Shown piece after piece: positions 16,683-25,353 of a stretch of 64,000 bases of DNA. Every line of letters starts with the position of its first letter. Within the stretch, counting starts at the first letter, position 1. This DNA is from Flavobacterium galactosidilyticum (GTDB lineage Bacteria > Bacteroidota > Bacteroidia > Flavobacteriales > Flavobacteriaceae). Below the pieces are notes generated by a model that was given only the letters and a program-made list of their open reading frames with translations, was not told the DNA's origin and made no database searches. Position numbers and translations under genes: made by a program. The stretch covers positions 868,001 through 932,000 of the forward strand of contig NZ_CP087135.1 of the NCBI RefSeq assembly GCF_020911945.1. Reading direction: 5' to 3'.

Positions 16683-17386
16683 TTTATATGTATTTAGTTG
16701 TGTGGTGCAAATTTAAAAAACTTAGTCTATACTATTGAATATAAATGACCCTTATTTAGTTGAAAAATTATTTTGCGAATAATACTCTTTAACTAACAGA
16801 TATATAGTTATTTATGAGTTATCAACAATTATACATTCTATTTAATTAGCTGAAAATCAATAGTAAATATAAAAGAATAATGTTAAAATTTTGCATTGTT
16901 AATAGCAATACCTAATTACTTGATATTCAGTTAACCTTAAGTTAACAATAAATGTTGATAACTTCAGATAGAATATTAGAAGATTTTTAGTGTTGTAAAT
17001 AAAAAAAAGCTAATCCAAAACTGGTATCAGAATTCCTAATTTAGTTTGGTATATTTTTGGGATAGTTATCAATATATAAAAGTAGGTTATTAACAAAAAA
17101 GGATAGTCAAAGTTATTTACAAAAACAATAGTAAATAGGTTATCAACGATTGTTAACTAATTTATAAAAACACTTAAAAACGAATGCTTTATCACAATAT
17201 AACTATGTTGATAACTCACAACAACATCTTTAAACTTCATTTCAATACATTTAAAAATAAATTTATTGCCACTATTAACAAGCTATAATAACAACCAAGA
17301 AAGATTTTAAATTTAATTTTTCTTTTTGTTTATATTAATATATGTTGACAACTTTCAAAAAAAAATATTTTAGATTGCTATCAAAT
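16683..17386. other. oriC: Candidate replication origin (oriC): AT-rich, DnaA-box-like motifs
   Basis: These 704 bases hold no credible gene. TTATCAACA, one mismatch from the DnaA box TTATCCACA, occurs exactly three times: 16819-16827 (+), 16953-16961 (-) and 17206-17214 (-). Related nonamers are TTATCAATA 17066-17074, TTATTAACA 17087-17095, TTATTTACA 17113-17121, TTATCAACG 17140-17148 and, on the minus strand, TTGTCAACA 17343-17351. Very AT-rich stretches (17161-17180, 17295-17345) could be unwinding elements. Genes on both sides are transcribed mostly away from it. The identification is inferred from motif density, base composition and gene polarity. Confidence 0.55.
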
Positions 17387-17620
17387 TTAAACGATAGTCA
17401 AGTTGTTATTTAAATTGTCTAGTAACTCTTGAACTTTCTCAAAATCGTTTGGATGAATTTTAAGTTTGATTCCGCCCAAAGCATTCGAATACATCGGTGC
17501 AAAAGAAGACATGATTTCATTTTCAAAAAAATAATTAATATCCTCTTGTTCTAACAAATGTTTCAAGACCACAATTTCATGAGAGTAATTAAAAATTGCA
17601 ACTGTTCTAAATTCTTCCAT
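17387..17620 (-). CDS. DUF2007 family putative signal-transducing protein
   Basis: A 77-residue soluble protein. The pattern FRTVAIFNYSHEIVVLKHLLEQEDI, then FFENE, then GGIKLKIHPNDFEKVQELL matches the DUF2007 fold, a small PII-like alpha/beta domain of unknown role. It is a single gene between the candidate origin and rnr, divergent from rnr. No catalytic motif is expected or seen. Confidence 0.8.
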   Translation of the reverse strand: MEEFRTVAIFNYSHEIVVLKHLLEQEDINYFFENEIMSSFAPMYSNALGGIKLKIHPNDFEKVQELLDNLNNNLTIV

Positions 17621-17739
17621 CTTTATTCTTTTTATAAAGATACAATTTATCTTTAAAGTTATATTTTGTTTAAATCTGTGCAGTCTTTACTAATAACAGT
17701 TTACTATTTTGTAATTTTAGACTTTTAAGAAAAGAATTT

Positions 17740-19920
17740 ATGAGTAAAAGATTAAGAAAGCCGATAAAAAAGGGAAAGGATTTCTCTGATAAAATTATAA
17801 AAATATTATCGCAAAGTGCTAATAAAGCATTCAATTATAAACAGATAGGAGCAAAACTAGAGCTAGATGATACTGAAAGTAGAAATCAAATTATTAAAGA
17901 TTTGAAAATTTTAGCGTCTCAAAATAAGATTATAGAATCTGAACCAGGAAAATATTTAATAAAAGCAGTTAGTAAAGATTATTACGAAGGTAAAATTGAT
18001 ATGACAGGACGCAGAACAGCTTACTTTGTGTGTGCTGATCTAGAGGAAGATGTATTTATTCCTACTAATAATTTGAATCACGCTTTAGATAAAGATCTTG
18101 TAAAAGTTTATGTTTATAACAAAAGACAAGGAAAAAGACCAGAAGGTGAGGTCATTGAAGTTACCGAAAGACATAAAACTGACTTTGTGGGAGTAATTGA
18201 TATCCAAGCCAATTTTGCTTTTGTTTCGACTGCAAATCCAAAAATGTACACAGATATTTTTATTCCAAAAGATAAAATAGGGGAGGCGGAACAAGGAGAT
18301 GTAGTTTTAGTGCATATCGAAGATTGGCCAAAAAAAGCCGATAGTCCTTTTGGTTCCGTTATAAAAGTACTGGGGAAACCAGGAGAACATGATACTGAAA
18401 TTCATGCTATTCTCGCAGAATATGGTTTACCTTCAGAATTTCCTATTGAAGTAGAGACATTTGCACAAAAAATAGATACTTCCATAACGGAAAGTGAAAT
18501 AGCGAAACGTCGTGATATGCGCGATACGTTGACTTTTACCATTGATCCAAAGGATGCTAAAGATTTTGATGATGCACTTTCGTTTAAAAAATTAGAAAAC
18601 GGTAATTACGAAATTGGTGTTCATATTGCCGATGTTTCCTATTATCTTGAAGAAGGAACTATTTTAGATGATGAAGCTTACCAACGAGCTACTTCAGTTT
18701 ATCTAGTAGATAGAGTAGTACCAATGCTACCTGAAGTACTATCAAATTTTGCTTGTTCTTTACGTCCACAGGAAGAGAAATATACATTTTCAGCTGTATT
18801 TGAAATAAATGAAAAAAGCGAAGTAGTCAATCAATGGTTTGGTAGAACTGTAATTTTCTCTGACCAGCGTTTTGCTTATGAAGAAGCACAATACATCATA
18901 GAGATTAAAGATGACGTAATTCCAGCCGAAATTTCGATTACGGGTAGTTCCTATAAAGTTTCTGAAGAAATTGTAGCAGCGACGCTAAAAATGGATGAAT
19001 TAGCTAAAATTCTTAGAAAAAAGAGAATGGCTGAAGGAGCGATTTCTTTTGATAAAGTAGAAGTAAAATTCAACTTAGATGAAGAAGGTGAACCTCAAGG
19101 AGTTTATTTTAAAGTGTCTAAAGATGCCAATCATTTGATTGAGGAATTCATGCTTTTAGCCAATAGAAAAGTAGCAGAGTACATTGGAAAACAAAAGAAA
19201 ACCTTCATTTATAGAATTCATGATGAGCCAAATGAAGATAAATTAATAGCCATGCAAACGGTAATTGCAAAGTTTGGTTACAAAATTGATTTCCGTAATA
19301 AAGGTGATATTTCAAAATCACTGAATAGCTTAATGGAGCAAGTAAATGGTAAAAAGGAACAAAATCTTATTGATACACTGGCTATTAGAAGTATGAGTAA
19401 AGCCAAATATTCTACTGATAACATAGGACATTACGGTTTAGCTTTTGACTATTATTCACATTTTACTTCGCCAATTCGTCGTTATCCGGATATTATGGTA
19501 CACAGATTGCTACAGCATTATCTGGACGGTGGAAAATCAGTTGACGAAGATACTTATGAAACAAAGTGTTTACATTCCTCAACAATGGAAGGTTTAGCTA
19601 CAAATGCCGAACGTGATTCTATCAAATATATGCAAGTTAAATACATGCAGGATCATAAAGATGAAGAATTTTTAGGTGTAATTTCTGGTGTTACAGAATG
19701 GGGAATTTTTGTTGAAATTATCGAAAATAAATGCGAAGGAATGGTTCGAATTCGTGATATCAAAGATGATTATTACACATTTGACGAAAAGCAGTATGCA
19801 CTTAAAGGCGAAACTTCAGGTAAGTTACTGCAATTAGGAGATGAAATTTACGTTAAAGTTAAAAATGCTGATTTAGTTAAAAAACAACTAGATTTTAATT
19901 TTTTAAGAAGAATTGAATAA
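17740..19920 (+). CDS. rnr: Ribonuclease R
   Basis: A 726-residue RNase II/R family 3'-5' exoribonuclease that degrades structured RNA. Parts in order: an N-terminal winged-helix region (about 15-75), cold-shock domains (about 80-215), the catalytic RNB domain whose DPKDAKDFDDAL motif at 269-280 gives the metal-binding Asp residues, and a C-terminal S1 domain (FLGVISGVTEWGIFVEI, about 645-720). The very basic C-terminal tail of the Escherichia coli enzyme is absent. It is followed 16 bases later by the head-GIN gene. Confidence 0.95.
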   Translation: MSKRLRKPIKKGKDFSDKIIKILSQSANKAFNYKQIGAKLELDDTESRNQIIKDLKILASQNKIIESEPGKYLIKAVSKDYYEGKIDMTGRRTAYFVCADLEEDVFIPTNNLNHALDKDLVKVYVYNKRQGKRPEGEVIEVTERHKTDFVGVIDIQANFAFVSTANPKMYTDIFIPKDKIGEAEQGDVVLVHIEDWPKKADSPFGSVIKVLGKPGEHDTEIHAILAEYGLPSEFPIEVETFAQKIDTSITESEIAKRRDMRDTLTFTIDPKDAKDFDDALSFKKLENGNYEIGVHIADVSYYLEEGTILDDEAYQRATSVYLVDRVVPMLPEVLSNFACSLRPQEEKYTFSAVFEINEKSEVVNQWFGRTVIFSDQRFAYEEAQYIIEIKDDVIPAEISITGSSYKVSEEIVAATLKMDELAKILRKKRMAEGAISFDKVEVKFNLDEEGEPQGVYFKVSKDANHLIEEFMLLANRKVAEYIGKQKKTFIYRIHDEPNEDKLIAMQTVIAKFGYKIDFRNKGDISKSLNSLMEQVNGKKEQNLIDTLAIRSMSKAKYSTDNIGHYGLAFDYYSHFTSPIRRYPDIMVHRLLQHYLDGGKSVDEDTYETKCLHSSTMEGLATNAERDSIKYMQVKYMQDHKDEEFLGVISGVTEWGIFVEIIENKCEGMVRIRDIKDDYYTFDEKQYALKGETSGKLLQLGDEIYVKVKNADLVKKQLDFNFLRRIE

Positions 19921-19936
19921 TAATTAAAACAAAAAA

Positions 19937-20605
19937 ATGAAAAAAGTATTAATTATAGCTTTTGTATTGGTAATGCAATTTACAAATGCTCAAGTAAACA
20001 GAAACTTAGGTGATTTTGATGAAGTGAAAGTTTTTGATAAAATCACAGTAAAGTTAATTGCAGCTAATGAAAATAAAATGGTTATTTCAGGATCAAGAGC
20101 TGATGAAGTAGAAGCTGTAAATAAAAATGGAGAATTAAAAATAAGAATGCCATTTCCAAAACTATTATCAGGGGATGATATTGTTGTTAAATTATACTTC
20201 AAAAATCTAGAAAGTATAGCAGTAAGTGAAGGAAGTTTTGTTTCAAGCGAAGCAGATTTTAAACAAACAAATCTAGATTTGAATGCAAAATCGGGAGGCG
20301 AAATAAAGTTAGATCTTGATGTCGACAAAGTAAATGTGAAAGCATATGCGGGCGGAATTGTTAGCATCTCAGGAAAAGCTACAAATCAGAATGTAACTAT
20401 TACATCTGGCGGAATTCTAAAAGCAAAGAATTTACATACTTCTCAAACGTCTATAAGCGTTTCTGCTGGTGGTCAATCGGAAATTCATGCTAATACATTA
20501 GTGGACGCTAAAGTTAAGGCTGGAGGCTCTATTTTTATCTATGGAAAACCAAAACAGATTAACAAAGAAGTTTTTATTGGTGGAACTATTTTAGAGAAAA
20601 ATTAG
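19937..20605 (+). CDS. Head-GIN domain (DUF2807) exported protein
   Basis: A 222-residue protein with a signal peptide (1-19, ending TNAQ). The rest is a run of short beta strands with repeated small turns (KSGGEIKLDL, AYAGGIVSISG, TSGGILKAKN, SAGGQSEIHA, KAGGSIFIYG), the right-handed beta-helix or solenoid pattern of DUF2807/head-GIN proteins. These are periplasmic or outer-membrane-associated in Bacteroidota, with no known activity. It is 16 bases downstream of rnr and probably shares its transcript. Confidence 0.88.
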   Translation: MKKVLIIAFVLVMQFTNAQVNRNLGDFDEVKVFDKITVKLIAANENKMVISGSRADEVEAVNKNGELKIRMPFPKLLSGDDIVVKLYFKNLESIAVSEGSFVSSEADFKQTNLDLNAKSGGEIKLDLDVDKVNVKAYAGGIVSISGKATNQNVTITSGGILKAKNLHTSQTSISVSAGGQSEIHANTLVDAKVKAGGSIFIYGKPKQINKEVFIGGTILEKN

Positions 20606-20646
20606 TATATTACTTTACATTTGTTGGTAATAAATTTAGATTTTTA

Positions 20647-21324
20647 ATGATAAACGATATTGTAGCCGGTATTCCTTGGGGAATTTTCTTGAGTTTTATG
20701 ATAGGTCCTGTTTTCTTTATTTTACTAGAAACTAGTATTATAAAAGGATTTAGAGCAGCCTTAGTTTTTGATTTAGGTGTGATTTTAGGAGATATAGTTT
20801 TTATAGGAATAGCCTATTTAGGAAGTTATCGATTGATAAAAAGCTTAGAAGACAATTCGGCGTTGTTTATGTTTGGTGGCATATTGATGTTGGCTTATGG
20901 TGTCATTTCATACATCAGTTTACACAAAGAAAGGAAGGTCGATACAAAAAAAATAGACAACGAAATCATCAGGAAAGATTACTTGGGTCTATTCATAAAA
21001 GGCTTTTTTCTGAACATTATCAACATTGGAGTATTGGGATTTTGGTTGGCCGTAATTATTTCGGTTGGACCAAAATTAGAAATGGAAAACTCCAGAATGC
21101 TCACTTTTTTCACGACCGTAATTCTCTCTTATTTATTGGTTGATTGCATCAAAATTGTATTGGCCAAGCAATTAAAAACCAAAATGACGCCAAAAAATAT
21201 TCTCAAAATCAAGAAAATAATCAGCATTGTTTTGATGGTTTTTGGAGTGGCTTTAATTGTCCAAGGTTGGTTTCCAAATGAAAAAGAAAAGTTGAAAGAT
21301 GCTTTGGAAAGGATTGATAAGTAG
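20647..21324 (+). CDS. LysE/RhtB family exporter
   Basis: A 225-residue inner-membrane protein with six predicted helices. The N-terminal signature IPWGIFLSFMIGPVFFILLETSIIKGFRAAL, followed by DLGVILGDIVFIG, matches LysE-type amino-acid exporters (GPxxF and G-x3-GD patterns). The central cytoplasmic loop is charged (KERKVDTKKIDNE) and the C-terminus ends in a basic soluble tail. Substrate is unknown. It starts 41 bases after the head-GIN gene on the same strand. Confidence 0.85.
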   Translation: MINDIVAGIPWGIFLSFMIGPVFFILLETSIIKGFRAALVFDLGVILGDIVFIGIAYLGSYRLIKSLEDNSALFMFGGILMLAYGVISYISLHKERKVDTKKIDNEIIRKDYLGLFIKGFFLNIINIGVLGFWLAVIISVGPKLEMENSRMLTFFTTVILSYLLVDCIKIVLAKQLKTKMTPKNILKIKKIISIVLMVFGVALIVQGWFPNEKEKLKDALERIDK

Positions 21325-21422
21325 TATTTAAAAAATAATTACTAACTTACGTAAGATTGTGAGTTGGGTGTGATTATAGAGAGATAACTATAAAATTTGA
21401 AGTCTAATCAAAATATAATATT

Positions 21423-21863
21423 ATGAAGAATTTAATAAAATTTGTGGCACTATTTGGGATAATTGGAATGATTTTTATTTCTTGTTCAGATGATGAAACT
21501 GCTATAAATGAAACTTGCGGTTCTAATGCTGAAGTTATCGCTGAAACTATTTTTAACGATATTACTACTTCAAATTACACAATCTCGGATGTAAATCTAA
21601 ATGGTGATTGTTTAGAAATAACGATCGGTTCAAGTGGCTGTAATGCTGAGCAGTGGCAAATGAATTTATATAGTACCGATTCATTTTATACCGTTTATCC
21701 CTACCAAAGGACAGTTAAACTTAAATTAATAAACAACCAATTATGTCTTGCAGTATTCCAAAAAACTAAATCTTTTGACTTGACACCATTTCAAATCAAA
21801 GGACAAAATCAGGTACCTCTAAATATTGAAGGTTGGAGTACGACAATAATATATAAATATTAA
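21423..21863 (+). CDS. Small predicted lipoprotein, unknown function
   Basis: A 146-residue protein with a lipoprotein signal: a hydrophobic stretch (8-19) and the lipobox FISC, Cys21 being the predicted acylated residue, followed by SDDE. Four further cysteines (in NETCGS, NGDCLEI, SSGCNAE and NQLCLAV) make disulfides likely in the mature periplasmic domain. I do not recognise the fold; the strand-rich sequence suggests a small beta-sandwich. No operon partner is evident: 98 bases separate it from lysE and the minus-strand tRNA-Cys follows. Confidence 0.7.
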   Translation: MKNLIKFVALFGIIGMIFISCSDDETAINETCGSNAEVIAETIFNDITTSNYTISDVNLNGDCLEITIGSSGCNAEQWQMNLYSTDSFYTVYPYQRTVKLKLINNQLCLAVFQKTKSFDLTPFQIKGQNQVPLNIEGWSTTIIYKY

Positions 21864-21952
21864 CATAATAGCCAAAAAGGTTTTAGTATCAAGCAAGCCC
21901 ACGCTGCCTAAAGTCTCCCTACTTTTAACCATAACTTTTAAAAATTAAGTAT

Positions 21953-21978
21953 AAAAAAACCTCTCTAAAAGAGAGGTT
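21953..21978 (-). terminator. tRNA-Cys terminator
   Basis: A 9-bp perfect stem (21958-21966 with 21970-21978) with a three-base loop is followed on the minus strand by a T run. It lies 7 bases beyond the 3' end of tRNA-Cys. Confidence 0.85.
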
Positions 21979-21985
21979 AATTCAG

Positions 21986-22056
21986 AGGCATCGTCCGGAT
22001 TCGAACCGGAGTAGGAGCTTTTGCAGAGCCCAGCCTAGCCGCTCGGCCACGACGCC
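21986..22056 (-). tRNA. tRNA-Cys, anticodon GCA
   Basis: Read on the minus strand, the 71 bases fold as a cloverleaf. The acceptor stem GGCGTCG pairs with CGATGCC (one G-U), the D-loop contains GCGGCTAGG, the anticodon loop is CTGCAAA with anticodon GCA, and the T-loop is GTTCGAATC. The discriminator base is U, usual for tRNA-Cys. CCA is not encoded. It is flanked by its own terminator. Confidence 0.96.
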
Positions 22057-22106
22057 AATTATTTATTGGATTGCAAATGTACTATAAAAAATTCAAATTC
22101 CAAATT

Positions 22107-22160
22107 AGAAATTCCAAAATAAAAAGGGATTATTGAATTACTTTTTATTTTGGAATTTCT
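22107..22160. repeat. Perfect 20-bp inverted repeat 3' of folB
   Basis: The arms 22107-22126 and 22141-22160 are exact reverse complements around 14 bases. The arm AGAAATTCCAAAATAAAAAG is extended by related AAATTCCAAATT DNA just to the left. It sits between folB and tRNA-Cys on the minus strand and could end folB transcription, although it looks like a dispersed intergenic repeat rather than a compact terminator. Confidence 0.6.
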
Positions 22161-22173
22161 ATAAATTTATAAT

Positions 22174-22533
22174 TTAACTTCTATATTCTTCCATTTCAAT
22201 TGTAACTGCTTCAACATCACCGCCAATAGGAGGGTTTAGTTTAGAAACAGCAACAATGATCCTAGAAACTTCAGGAATTTCAGCAAATATTCTAGTGATT
22301 ATTCGGTGTGCTACATGTTCTAATAAATCAGATCGTATTGCCATTTCGTCTACAACTATTCTATTTAAAAGTACATAATCAACAGTATCTCTTAAATTAT
22401 CTGAGGCACTAGATTTTCTTAAATCTGTTTTTACTTCTAAGTTTACTGTATAATCAGATCCTATCTTTCCTTCTTCGATTAAACAACCGTGATAGGAGTA
22501 CGTTCTGATATTCTTTAGTTTTATAATTCCCAT
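22174..22533 (-). CDS. folB: Dihydroneopterin aldolase
   Basis: FolB splits 7,8-dihydroneopterin to the hydroxymethyl pterin in folate synthesis. The 119-residue length is standard. Visible family features are IRTYSYHGCLIEEGKIGSDY near the start, VDYVLLNRIV, the LLEHVAHRI segment with the conserved Glu-His, and the C-terminal SKLNPPIGGDVEAVTIE with the KxxPPIGG catalytic loop. It is divergent from glnS, with promoters overlapping in about 40 bases. Confidence 0.93.
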   Translation of the reverse strand: MGIIKLKNIRTYSYHGCLIEEGKIGSDYTVNLEVKTDLRKSSASDNLRDTVDYVLLNRIVVDEMAIRSDLLEHVAHRIITRIFAEIPEVSRIIVAVSKLNPPIGGDVEAVTIEMEEYRS

Positions 22534-22550
22534 TTCTATTTTCTATTTTT

Positions 22551-22558
22551 TATCTTTG
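22551..22558 (+). promoter_or_regulatory. -7 element of glnS
   Basis: TATCTTTG is an exact TAnnTTTG match 18 bases before the ATG at 22577. A longer reading of the gene would start with the TTG inside this element at 22556. The promoter therefore favours the downstream ATG as the true start. No clear -33 TTG is seen. Confidence 0.5.
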
Positions 22559-22576
22559 CTAAAATTAAGAAAAATT

Positions 22577-24679
22577 ATGTCAACCGAAGAAAAATCACTC
22601 CATTTTATAGAACAAATCATTGAAGACAGTTTAACTAATGGTTTACCTCAAGATAAATTACGTTTCCGTTTTCCACCAGAGCCAAATGGATATTTACATA
22701 TAGGTCATGCTAAATCTATTTGTTTGAATTTCGGATTAGGATTAAAGTATAATGCTCCAGTAAATCTTCGTTTTGATGATACAAATCCAGCTAAAGAAGA
22801 GCAGGAGTATGTAGATGCTATTAAAGAAGATTTAAAATGGTTGGGTTTTAATTGGAGTCAAGAATTATATTCTTCTGATTATTTTCAACAGTTATATGAA
22901 TGGGCTGTTTCCATGATCAAGAACGGTAAAGCATATGTAGATAGTCAATCTTCTGAAGACATGGCGATTCAAAAAGGAACGCCTACGCAACCTGGTGTTG
23001 ATGGTCCTTATAGAAACCGTTCAATAGAAGAAAATTTGGCTTTATTTGAAGCAATGAAAAACGGTGATTATCCAGAAGGAAGTCATGTTTTACGTGCTAA
23101 AATTGATATGGCATCGACAAATATGTTGATGCGTGATCCATTGATGTATCGTATTTTACACCGCCATCACCATAGAACTGGGAATGATTGGAATATTTAT
23201 CCAATGTATGATTATGCACATGGCGAAAGTGATTATTTAGAACAAATTTCACATTCTATCTGCACATTAGAGTTTGTGATGCACCGTGAACTATACAATT
23301 GGTTTTTAGACCAAATTTACGATGTTAATAATGTTAGACCACATCAATATGAATTTGCGCGTTTGAACTTGAATTACACAGTAATGAGTAAGCGTAAATT
23401 ATTACAATTAGTTCAAGAAAACATTGTAAATGGATGGGATGATCCTAGAATGCCTACTATTTCGGGATTAAGAAGACGAGGATATACTGCAGCTTCTATT
23501 CGTAAATTTTGCGATATTATTGGTGTAGCCAAAAGAGAAAATGTAATTGATTATTCTCTTTTGGAATTTTGTTTGCGTGAAGATTTGAACAAAACTGCTC
23601 CAAGAGTTATGGCTGTTTTAGATCCAATTAAATTGGTCATTACTAATTATCCTGATGATAAAGAAGAATGGTTAGAAGCTGAAAACAATCAAGAAGATGA
23701 AAGAGCAGGTTTTAGAAAAGTTCCTTTTTCGAAAGAATTATATATAGAAAGAGAAGACTTTTTAGAAGAAGCTCCGGCTAAATTTTTTCGTTTGAGCGTA
23801 GGTAAAGAAGTACGACTTAAAAATGCTTATATTATTAAAGGCGAAAGTGTTATAAAAGATGCAGCAGGAACTATTACAGAGATTCATGTTACTTATGACG
23901 AAGATAGTAAGAGCGGAAGTGGGAGTGAAGCTAGTCAAAGAAAGGTAGCGGGAACCTTGCATTGGGTTACTATAAAACATGCTCTTGAAGTTGAAGTTCG
24001 CTTATATGATCGTCTGTTTATTGATGAAGCACCAGACAGCCATAAAGAAAAAAATTTCTTGGAATTTATGAATCCTAATTCATTGCAGGTAATTAAAGGA
24101 TTTGTTGAGCCAAGTTTAGCTACCGTTCAAGCCGGTGATAAATTCCAATTTCAACGTTTAGGTTATTTCAATGTAGATAAGGATTCTGTAGCGGGGAAAA
24201 TTATTTTTAATAAAACAGTTGGATTAAAAGATGCTTGGGAGGAAAAAGGGAAGAAAGAAGAAAATTTATTGATGAATACTCAGAAGGAAATCAATAAATA
24301 TGTGAAGGAAAAGGAGGAGAGCAATGCACTTTTACTATTAAATTCTATAGTTGATAACATAAAAAGCATTGATAATTACAGTTTAATTATTCAAACAATT
24401 ACTAAAAATATTAAGAACGATAACAACTCTTTATTGTTTTCGAATTTAATTTTGAAGCATTCTGATAAAGTAAAAGTTAAAGACATTGAAGAAGAAGCGC
24501 TGACTAAATTATATAGCATGTCATTAAAAAGTCAATTGGCTGCAGTTCGAATTTTAGCTATTGAGAATTTACAAAATGATTTGAGTAATTTCAGTCTTCT
24601 AGCAAATAACCTTGAAGAATTAAAAAAGAACGAAAAAAATGAAAAAGTGATACAATTATTAACACACCTTAAATTTTAA
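22577..24679 (+). CDS. glnS: Glutaminyl-tRNA synthetase with a C-terminal extension
   Basis: Class I synthetase that charges tRNA-Gln. From ATG 22577 it has 700 residues. The catalytic core shows PPEPNGYLHIGHAK with HIGH at 41-44, the DDTNP and MSKRK (KMSKS-equivalent) motifs, and then the two beta-barrel anticodon-binding domains up to about residue 554. The last 146 residues are an added helical, Lys/Glu/Asn-rich domain. Bacteroidota GlnRS proteins are often described as fusions with a YqeY/GatB-like tail, but I cannot confirm that homology by eye. A terminator hairpin follows at 24713. Confidence 0.95.
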   Translation: MSTEEKSLHFIEQIIEDSLTNGLPQDKLRFRFPPEPNGYLHIGHAKSICLNFGLGLKYNAPVNLRFDDTNPAKEEQEYVDAIKEDLKWLGFNWSQELYSSDYFQQLYEWAVSMIKNGKAYVDSQSSEDMAIQKGTPTQPGVDGPYRNRSIEENLALFEAMKNGDYPEGSHVLRAKIDMASTNMLMRDPLMYRILHRHHHRTGNDWNIYPMYDYAHGESDYLEQISHSICTLEFVMHRELYNWFLDQIYDVNNVRPHQYEFARLNLNYTVMSKRKLLQLVQENIVNGWDDPRMPTISGLRRRGYTAASIRKFCDIIGVAKRENVIDYSLLEFCLREDLNKTAPRVMAVLDPIKLVITNYPDDKEEWLEAENNQEDERAGFRKVPFSKELYIEREDFLEEAPAKFFRLSVGKEVRLKNAYIIKGESVIKDAAGTITEIHVTYDEDSKSGSGSEASQRKVAGTLHWVTIKHALEVEVRLYDRLFIDEAPDSHKEKNFLEFMNPNSLQVIKGFVEPSLATVQAGDKFQFQRLGYFNVDKDSVAGKIIFNKTVGLKDAWEEKGKKEENLLMNTQKEINKYVKEKEESNALLLLNSIVDNIKSIDNYSLIIQTITKNIKNDNNSLLFSNLILKHSDKVKVKDIEEEALTKLYSMSLKSQLAAVRILAIENLQNDLSNFSLLANNLEELKKNEKNEKVIQLLTHLKF

Positions 24680-24712
24680 GGTATTATTTCTTTTAATAGA
24701 TTTTTACAATTG

Positions 24713-24739
24713 AAAGTTCTCTTTATGAGAACTTTTTTT
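24713..24739 (+). terminator. glnS terminator
   Basis: AAAGTTCTC and GAGAACTTT form a 9-bp stem (24713-24721 with 24727-24735) with a five-base loop and a T run. It lies 34 bases beyond the glnS stop. The remaining part of the 305-base gap up to 24984 is AT-rich and holds the YtxH promoter described next. Confidence 0.85.
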
Positions 24740-24920
24740 TATTATAGTAAATTTCTATATTATTGTATTTTTTAATTGATAATACTAATTAAAATCGAGA
24801 CGTATAACTGATTTTTAAGACATTTTTTTATAAAAAATAAACACTGATATAAAAGTTTAAATAACGTTTAAAAATGAGCTTCTATTTGTTTTTTAGCTTA
24901 TACAATTACACTTTAACGAC

Positions 24921-24949
24921 TTGTTAACGGCTTATTCTTAATAATTTTG
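24921..24949 (+). promoter_or_regulatory. Promoter of the YtxH operon
   Basis: TTG at 24921-24923, an 18-base spacer and TAATTTTG at 24942-24949 match the flavobacterial promoter consensus well. The predicted start near 24956 gives a leader of about 29 bases before the ATG at 24985. Confidence 0.6.
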
Positions 24950-24984
24950 TAACTTTATAAAACAAACCTTTAAAATATATAATT

Positions 24985-25314
24985 ATGTCGAATAATGCAG
25001 GAAATACGTTAGTGGCGATTTTAGCCGGAGTAGTAGTTGGAGCTGGAGTAGGAATTTTATTTGCACCAGACAAAGGATCAAAAACTAGAAAAAAAGTTAA
25101 AGAAGGTTTTGATGAAGCTAAGAATGAATTAAATCATAAATTTGATAAAGTATCTTCGCAATTGAGCCAAAAGCTTACTACAGCTAAATTTGATTTGGAA
25201 GATACGTATCAAGATTTAGTTTCAAACATGAGTCATAAAACGGAAGACGTAATTTCTTTTTTAGAAAATAAATTAGCAGATTTAAAAGTTCAAAATTCAA
25301 AACTTCAAAAATAA
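24985..25314 (+). CDS. YtxH domain protein
   Basis: A 109-residue protein. The N-terminal glycine-rich hydrophobic segment (about 6-27, LVAILAGVVVGAGVGILFAP) and the following DKGSKTRKKVKEG are the YtxH signature. The rest is a long amphipathic, probably coiled-coil helix. YtxH proteins are membrane-anchored and stress-associated in other bacteria. It opens a three-gene run with the 116- and 90-residue proteins that follow, under the promoter at 24921-24949. Confidence 0.88.
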   Translation: MSNNAGNTLVAILAGVVVGAGVGILFAPDKGSKTRKKVKEGFDEAKNELNHKFDKVSSQLSQKLTTAKFDLEDTYQDLVSNMSHKTEDVISFLENKLADLKVQNSKLQK

Positions 25315-25353
25315 ATTGATTGTACTGGCTAACTAAATACTAAGATAAATTAC

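Noticed and set aside
19990..20367. 125-codon minus-strand frame within the head-GIN gene
   Set aside because: A Ser/Phe-rich antisense shadow of a beta-solenoid gene, with no signal or motif of its own.
24665..24682. ACCTTAAATTTTAAGGT palindrome over the glnS stop
   Set aside because: Short AT-rich self-complementarity without a T tract. The real terminator is the hairpin at 24713.
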